Below are positions 14,929-19,171 of a DNA stretch of 19,171 bases, in pieces. The notes beneath the pieces were generated by a model. It was not told where the DNA came from and did not search any database. It was given only the letters and a program-made list of their open reading frames with translations. Numbering within the stretch: the stretch's first letter is position 1; each line of letters starts with the position of its first letter. The position numbers and the translations under genes were made by a program. Source of the DNA: Betaproteobacteria bacterium (lineage in GTDB: Bacteria; Pseudomonadota; Gammaproteobacteria; Burkholderiales; SG8-41); assembly GCA_025353085.1 (NCBI GenBank), contig JANXRI010000374.1:1-19171 (forward strand). The letters are read 5' to 3'.

Positions 14929-15216
14929 ATGTCCGAGCAAAATGTTCCGAAGGATTGGTTCGAGCTCATGCAGAAAATGTGGAACCCCGCGTCGTTTCCG
15001 ATGCCCGGCATGATAACGCCAACGGTGAACCTCGAGGAAATCGACAAAAAAATTGCCGAGCTCAAAGCGGTGGAAAACTGGCTGACGATGAGTACCGGCT
15101 TTGTGCAGATGACGATCAAGACGCTGCAGATGCAGAAATCCGCGCTCGAAAGCCTGCAGGCTGCCGGCGACGCGGCGGCCAAATCGCTTAATTCAAAGCC
15201 ACCCAAATCGAAGTAA
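14929..15216 (+). CDS. PhaM-like polyhydroxyalkanoate granule regulatory protein
   Basis: A 95-residue protein similar in layout to PhaM of Cupriavidus necator, which binds PHB synthase PhaC, activates it and tethers granules to the nucleoid. The shared block is FELMQKMW, then PMPGMITPTVNLEEIDKKIA and ELKAVENWLTMSTGFVQMTI, continuing into a helix with QMQKSALESLQAAG. PhaM's C-terminus is a long Lys/Ala/Pro-rich DNA-binding tail; here it is only a short basic end (NSKPPKSK). The activating role may therefore be kept and DNA binding weakened. AGGAGA sits 5 bases before the ATG. No phaC, phaP or phaZ is adjacent in the window. Confidence 0.78.
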   Translation: MSEQNVPKDWFELMQKMWNPASFPMPGMITPTVNLEEIDKKIAELKAVENWLTMSTGFVQMTIKTLQMQKSALESLQAAGDAAAKSLNSKPPKSK

Positions 15217-15237
15217 CGGAATAGGCGGTGACGCAGC

Positions 15238-16128
15238 CTACGCCGCAACCGTCGCCGAATCAAAATACGGCTTATCGCCTTTAATTTGAGTGCGATGCAT
15301 GAGTCGGCGCGATGCCGGATCAAATGCGTCGCGGCGATGCATTGCGCATCGGTTGTCCCACATCACCAGGTCGCCGACTTTCCACACCTGATACCACGCG
15401 AAGCGCTCGTGCGATGCGTGGGCCCACAATTCGTGCAGCAGGTCTTCGCTGTCAGCGAGCGGCAGGCCGATGATGTACGCGTTGCGGCGGCGACCTAGAT
15501 ACAGGGCATTGCGACGAGTGACTGGATGGGTGCGGATGAGCGGGTGAACAGCACCCGGCGCCTCGCGTGGATCGCTGATTTCCTTAAACCCTTTGCGCAG
15601 CTCGCCCGCACTATTGCGGCTCGAATCATGCCGGCATTGCAGCGCTGCGATCCTGCGCTTTAGCGCAGCGGGCAGCGTGTCGTACGCTTCATACATATTT
15701 GAAAAGCCGGTATTGCCGCCCTCCGGCGGCACCTCGATCGCATAGAGCAGGCTGCCGATCGGCGTGCGTTCGTTATACGACATGTCCGTGTGCCATTCGG
15801 CCTCATAGTGGCCCAAATTGCCAATCGATTTGCCGTCAACCTTGATGTTCGACATCACGGTGATTTCAGGAAATGGATCTTCGACGAGTTGCCCCGCATG
15901 GATCGGCGCCTTGTCGAGTTCGCCGAATTTGCGCGCGAAATCAAGGAAACGCGGATCGTCGAGATGCTGGCCGCGAAAACGCAGTATGAGATGTTCGTGC
16001 CAGCCGTCCTCAATAAGTTTGAAGCTCGCGGCGTCCATGGGTTGCGACAGGTCGACGCCGCTGACATCGGCGGCGAGACTGGCGCCGGTCGGCGTGATCG
16101 AAATGCAGTTGGCGGTTGGCCGATCCAT
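15238..16128 (-). CDS. TauD/TfdA-family 2-oxoglutarate/Fe(II) dioxygenase
   Basis: A 296-residue oxygenase. The iron triad is visible: His113 and Asp115 in EWHTDMSY and the distal His264 in CAMHRRD. Arg279 in MHRTQI, 15 residues further, fits the 2-oxoglutarate anchor. The start SITPTGASLAADVSGVDLSQ is the usual TauD opening. Such enzymes hydroxylate substrates such as taurine or aryloxyacetates; the substrate here is unknown. GGAGA sits 5 bases before the ATG at 16128. It is last in a three-gene minus-strand operon, 15 bases after the FAH gene. It converges with the PhaM-like gene, with 21 bases between. Confidence 0.9.
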   Translation of the reverse strand: MDRPTANCISITPTGASLAADVSGVDLSQPMDAASFKLIEDGWHEHLILRFRGQHLDDPRFLDFARKFGELDKAPIHAGQLVEDPFPEITVMSNIKVDGKSIGNLGHYEAEWHTDMSYNERTPIGSLLYAIEVPPEGGNTGFSNMYEAYDTLPAALKRRIAALQCRHDSSRNSAGELRKGFKEISDPREAPGAVHPLIRTHPVTRRNALYLGRRRNAYIIGLPLADSEDLLHELWAHASHERFAWYQVWKVGDLVMWDNRCAMHRRDAFDPASRRLMHRTQIKGDKPYFDSATVAA

Positions 16129-16143
16129 CGTGTTCTCCTCGAC

Positions 16144-17040
16144 TTAATTGACAATTTTATTGCGTAGCATACCGAGGCCGCGAATCTCGGTTTCGAGCAC
16201 ATCGCCCGGTTGCATGAATTCAGGCGGGGTGCGGGCGTGCCCCACACCGGCCGGCGTGCCCGTGCAAATGATATCGCCCGGTTCCAGCGTGAGCCCGGCC
16301 GATAGCTCGGCGATGATGCGCGGAATCTTGAAATACATCTGTCGCGTGTTCGACTGCTGTTTGGTCACGCCATTCACGCGGCATGTGAGGTCGAGCGCCT
16401 GCGGATTGACAATTTCGTCGGCGGTCGCGATCCATGGCCCCATCGGGCAATGCCCGTCCAGGCTTTTGCCTTTGAACCATTGCTGGCCATGTTGGCGCTG
16501 GACGTCGCGCGCCGACACGTCGTTAACGACCGTGTAGCCAAAGATGTGCGACATCGCGTCGGCTTCCTTGATGTTGATGCCGCCCTTGCCGATGATGACG
16601 CCGAGCTCCACTTCCCAATCGAGTTTCTGGGTTACGCCGCCATGCGCCGGCACGTCCGCATAGGGTCCGTTTACGGTCGTCGGCGCTTTGCTGAAAAAAG
16701 CCGGATGCGCGGGCATTTCCTGCACATGCGGACGGGCTTTCGCGCCTTCTTCAAAATGTTCAAGGTAGTTCCAGCCGACGCAGAAAACGTTTTTATGCGG
16801 ACGGGGGATCGGCGCCAGCAGGATGACTTTATCGAGTGGCAACGAGTTGGCCGCTTTGCTGGCGAAGTCGCGGACCCATTTCAAGGCCGCCTCGCCGCCG
16901 GCAATTAACGAGACCATATTGCCGGCATCAAACGGTGGCTCGCTGCCGGCGTTTTTGAGATCGATAACTTCTTTACCGTCGCGTACGAGACCCAGGTGTT
17001 GCGGCCCGTGAGCGCGCGGTGTGAATGTGACGATTCGCAC
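16144..17040 (-). CDS. Fumarylacetoacetate hydrolase (FAH) family protein
   Basis: A 298-residue hydrolase or decarboxylase of the FAH superfamily. The metal ligands are seen as Glu143 and Glu145 in DWEVELGVIIGKGG and Asp174 in VNDVSARDVQ; KNVFCVGWNYLEH at about 83-95 is the typical entry to the catalytic domain, and GDIICTGTPAGVG closes the active site near the end. Members cleave acylpyruvates or 2,4-dioxo acids in aromatic and other catabolism. The start is the GTG at 17040, with AAGGGGAA upstream at good spacing; the frame is open to 17178, but that part overlaps the peptidase gene and is not coding. The gene lies 17 bases after the peptidase and 15 before the dioxygenase. Confidence 0.9.
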   Translation of the reverse strand: MRIVTFTPRAHGPQHLGLVRDGKEVIDLKNAGSEPPFDAGNMVSLIAGGEAALKWVRDFASKAANSLPLDKVILLAPIPRPHKNVFCVGWNYLEHFEEGAKARPHVQEMPAHPAFFSKAPTTVNGPYADVPAHGGVTQKLDWEVELGVIIGKGGINIKEADAMSHIFGYTVVNDVSARDVQRQHGQQWFKGKSLDGHCPMGPWIATADEIVNPQALDLTCRVNGVTKQQSNTRQMYFKIPRIIAELSAGLTLEPGDIICTGTPAGVGHARTPPEFMQPGDVLETEIRGLGMLRNKIVN

Positions 17041-17057
17041 TGGCTTCCCCTTTGGAA

Positions 17058-18032
17058 TTAAACGTGCCTGGATGTACTTTTGAGTCTTTCCATGGCACTG
17101 ACGAGTTCGCTGCAGATCCCCGGTTCCCACGCCGAATGTCCCGCGTCCGGCACGATGACGTAATCTGCTTCCGGCCACGCGAGATGCAAGTCATGCGCGC
17201 TCGCAACGGGGCAAACCGCATCGTATCGCCCTTGCACGATGACGCCGGGGATATGCCGTATTGCGCCGACGTTTTCGAGCAGCGAATTCGGCGGCAGAAA
17301 AATATCATGACGGAAGTAATGCGCCTCCAGGCGAGCGAGGCCCACAGCGACGATGTCGTTCGCGAAGTGGGCGACCGTGTCGGGGCTCGGCAACAGCGTC
17401 GAGCACGAACCTTCATAAACGCCCCACGCACGTGCAGCGGGCAGGTGGATTGCAGGATCCGGATTCATCAGCTGCTTGAAATAGCCATCGAGTATGTTGT
17501 GGCGCTCGCTGGCCGGCAGGAGTGCGGTGAATTTCTGCCACGCCTCCGGAAAAATGTTACGCAGTCCGTACAGAAACCATTCGATTTCACTTGGCCGGCA
17601 GAGAAATATGCCGCGCAGTATGAAGGCGAGACAACGCTCGGGATGGGTTTCGCCATACGCCAGCGCCAGCGTCGAGCCCCACGATCCGCCGAACACCAGC
17701 CACTGTTCAATGTCCAGATGTTGCCGCAGGCGCTCGATGTCGGCGATCAGCAGCGGCGTCGTGTTATGGCGCACTTCTCCGAGCGGCGATGAGCGGCCGG
17801 CGCCGCGTTGATCGAAAATAACGATCCGATAATGCGCGGGATCGAAAAACCGCCGGTGATTGGGCGCGCTGCCGGCGCCGGGCCCGCCATGCAGGAAAAC
17901 GACCGGCACGCCGTGCGGATTGCCCGACTCTTCCCAATACATCGTGTGAATGCGATCGAGCGCGAGACGGCCGGCGTTGAACGGTTCAAGCGGCGGATAT
18001 AACTCGGTGCGCAGGCGGTTCGGAATATCCAT
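17058..18032 (-). CDS. pip: Prolyl aminopeptidase (proline iminopeptidase)
   Basis: A 324-residue alpha/beta hydrolase of peptidase family S33, which releases N-terminal proline from peptides in the cytoplasm. HGGPG (48-52) forms the oxyanion loop. The nucleophile is Ser117 in FGGSWGS, with Asp271 in GRYDAVCP and His299 in DAGHSAWEP. DQRGAGRSSP (74-83) and the early YPPLEPFNAGRLALD are typical of bacterial Pip. No signal peptide is present. It is the first gene of the minus-strand operon with the FAH and TauD genes and divergent from maeB. Family members that hydrolyse other esters exist, but the start and length fit Pip well. Confidence 0.9.
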   Translation of the reverse strand: MDIPNRLRTELYPPLEPFNAGRLALDRIHTMYWEESGNPHGVPVVFLHGGPGAGSAPNHRRFFDPAHYRIVIFDQRGAGRSSPLGEVRHNTTPLLIADIERLRQHLDIEQWLVFGGSWGSTLALAYGETHPERCLAFILRGIFLCRPSEIEWFLYGLRNIFPEAWQKFTALLPASERHNILDGYFKQLMNPDPAIHLPAARAWGVYEGSCSTLLPSPDTVAHFANDIVAVGLARLEAHYFRHDIFLPPNSLLENVGAIRHIPGVIVQGRYDAVCPVASAHDLHLAWPEADYVIVPDAGHSAWEPGICSELVSAMERLKSTSRHV

Positions 18033-18152
18033 GATCGACGAAACGCGAATTTCAAAAACGGCAGAGGCGTGAAAATAGCATAAAGCACGTAGAGCCGCGA
18101 TGGCGACGTCATGTCAGGAGGCTTGCGCGCCAGAGTTGGCGGCACGCTGGGT

Positions 18153-18158
18153 TATAAT
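18153..18158 (+). promoter_or_regulatory. Candidate -10 element for maeB
   Basis: A perfect TATAAT lies 27 bases before the maeB ATG in the 152-base gap between divergent genes. At 16-18 bases upstream no good -35 is found (TTGGCG at 18136-18141 is only 11 bases away), so the promoter may need an activator. Confidence 0.4.
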
Positions 18159-18184
18159 CGCAGCCCTAGCAGAAGCCGGTTGCC

Positions 18185-19171
18185 ATGGACGATCAACTCC
18201 GAAAAAGCGCGCTCGAGTACCACCGTTTTCCTACGCCGGGCAAGATTGCGGTGACGCCGACCAAAGGGCTGCTTAACCAACACGATCTGTCGCTTGCCTA
18301 TACGCCGGGGGTGGCCGCCGCGTGCGAGTTGATCGTGGCTAACCCCGCCGAAGCGCGCAATATGACGGCGCGCGGCAATCTGGTCGGCGTCATCACGAAC
18401 GGCACGGCCGTGCTGGGCCTCGGCAATATCGGGCCGCTCGCTGCCAAGCCGGTGATGGAAGGCAAGGCGGTGCTCTTCAAGAAGTTCGCGGGCATCGACG
18501 TGTTCGACATCGAAATCAACGAACGCGATCCCGACAAGCTCGTCGATATCATCGCGAGCCTCGAGCCGACCTTCGGCGGCATCAATCTCGAAGACATCAA
18601 GGCACCCGAATGTTTCATCGTCGAGCGCAAGTTGCGTGAACGCTGCCGCATTCCGGTGTTTCATGACGATCAGCACGGCACTGCGATCACGGTCTGCGCC
18701 GCCTTTATCAACGGTCTCAAAGTCGTCGGCAAGGACATCGCCGATATCAAGCTCGTCGTATCCGGCGCCGGCGCGGCCGCTCTCGCGTGCCTTGACCTGC
18801 TCGTCAAACTCGGCTTGCCCAAGCACCACATCGTCGTCACCGACATCAAAGGGGTCGTCTATCAGGGACGCAAGGAAGAGATGGACCCGGACAAGGCGCA
18901 GTACGCAATCGAAACGCGGGCGCGGACTTTGGGCGAGGTGATTGCCGGCGCCGACGTTTTTTTGGGTTTGTCGGCCGGTGGCGTCCTGAAACCTGAAATG
19001 GTGGCCACGATGTCGGATCGGCCGCTGATACTCGCGCTGGCGAATCCGGAGCCCGAGATCCTGCCTGCGCTCGCGAAACAGGCGAAGCCCGATGTGGTGA
19101 TGGCGACCGGCCGCTCCGATTATCCGAACCAGGTCAACAACGTGTTGTGTTTTCCATTTGTGTTTCGCGGC
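18185..19171 (+). CDS. maeB: NADP-dependent malic enzyme (MaeB type), 5' part
   Basis: The first 329 residues of a malic enzyme; the frame is still open at the window end. It oxidatively decarboxylates malate to pyruvate with reduction of NAD(P). Tyr39 in AYTPGVAAACE is the catalytic tyrosine, Lys94 in PVMEGKAVLFKK the catalytic lysine, and Glu136/Asp137 with Asp161 (INLEDI and FHDDQHGT) the metal site. SGAGAAALACLDLL is the nucleotide-binding loop, and ALANPEPEI and ATGRSDYPNQVNN follow as usual. MaeB proteins are about 760 residues with a C-terminal phosphotransacetylase-like domain; that part is not visible here, so the long or short form cannot be decided. It is divergent from pip. Confidence 0.93.
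   Translation, partial: MDDQLRKSALEYHRFPTPGKIAVTPTKGLLNQHDLSLAYTPGVAAACELIVANPAEARNMTARGNLVGVITNGTAVLGLGNIGPLAAKPVMEGKAVLFKKFAGIDVFDIEINERDPDKLVDIIASLEPTFGGINLEDIKAPECFIVERKLRERCRIPVFHDDQHGTAITVCAAFINGLKVVGKDIADIKLVVSGAGAAALACLDLLVKLGLPKHHIVVTDIKGVVYQGRKEEMDPDKAQYAIETRARTLGEVIAGADVFLGLSAGGVLKPEMVATMSDRPLILALANPEPEILPALAKQAKPDVVMATGRSDYPNQVNNVLCFPFVFRG

Noticed and set aside
17041..17178. Upstream extension of the FAH reading frame
   Set aside because: It overlaps the end of the peptidase gene; the GTG at 17040 has a clear Shine-Dalgarno site and the family's usual N-terminus.
18152..18829. 225-codon open frame on the minus strand
   Set aside because: It is antisense to maeB, whose catalytic motifs are unmistakable on the plus strand.
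1..19171. Mobile elements, CRISPR arrays, tRNA or rRNA genes
   Set aside because: I looked for transposase motifs, direct repeats with spacers and tRNA-like cloverleaf sequences and found none I could support.

Overview
The window looks like a chromosomal segment of a betaproteobacterium (Burkholderiales or a relative). The base composition is GC-rich. Two tandem Bug/TctC-type periplasmic binding proteins, a PhaM-like polyhydroxyalkanoate granule protein, FAH-family and TauD-family catabolic enzymes and a MaeB-type malic enzyme all fit that group. I see no transposase, integrase, CRISPR array, tRNA or rRNA. This is an inference from gene content; no species can be named.

Left part (1-3412): the 3' end of an ABC-2 permease, a GldG-like auxiliary protein and a DUF4340 membrane-anchored protein form the tail of a GldF/GldG-type ABC export operon. 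Next (3514-7071, all plus strand) comes a tightly packed cobalt-type nitrile hydratase-family locus. Its beta subunit is split into two genes, the arrangement known from thiocyanate hydrolase. It is followed by an unrecognised 65-residue protein and two Bug solute-binding proteins. A minus-strand pair (9293 to 7102) encodes an MFS exporter and a double-hotdog thioesterase-like protein. It is divergent from a D-2-hydroxyacid dehydrogenase (9359-10333).

Middle (10483-13184): a four-gene cluster of a secreted protein of unknown function, an ECF sigma factor, a membrane-anchored probable anti-sigma factor and a 56-residue cysteine-motif 'oxidoreductase-like' protein. The last gene overlaps the anti-sigma gene by four bases. 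After a 430-base gap with a near-perfect sigma70 promoter and a long structured leader lies a soluble lytic transglycosylase-domain protein (13615-14361).

Right part: a single-hotdog thioesterase (minus) sits divergently next to a PhaM-like gene (plus). A three-gene minus-strand operon (18032 to 15238) encodes a prolyl aminopeptidase-like hydrolase, an FAH-family hydrolase and a TauD/TfdA-family dioxygenase. Divergent from it is the start of maeB (malic enzyme), cut by the window end.

The items most worth a second look are the split-beta nitrile hydratase/thiocyanate hydrolase-like locus with an extra cysteine in its metal claw and no recognisable activator; the long leader with mutually exclusive pairings upstream of the transglycosylase; and the ECF sigma/anti-sigma cluster with its accessory proteins.
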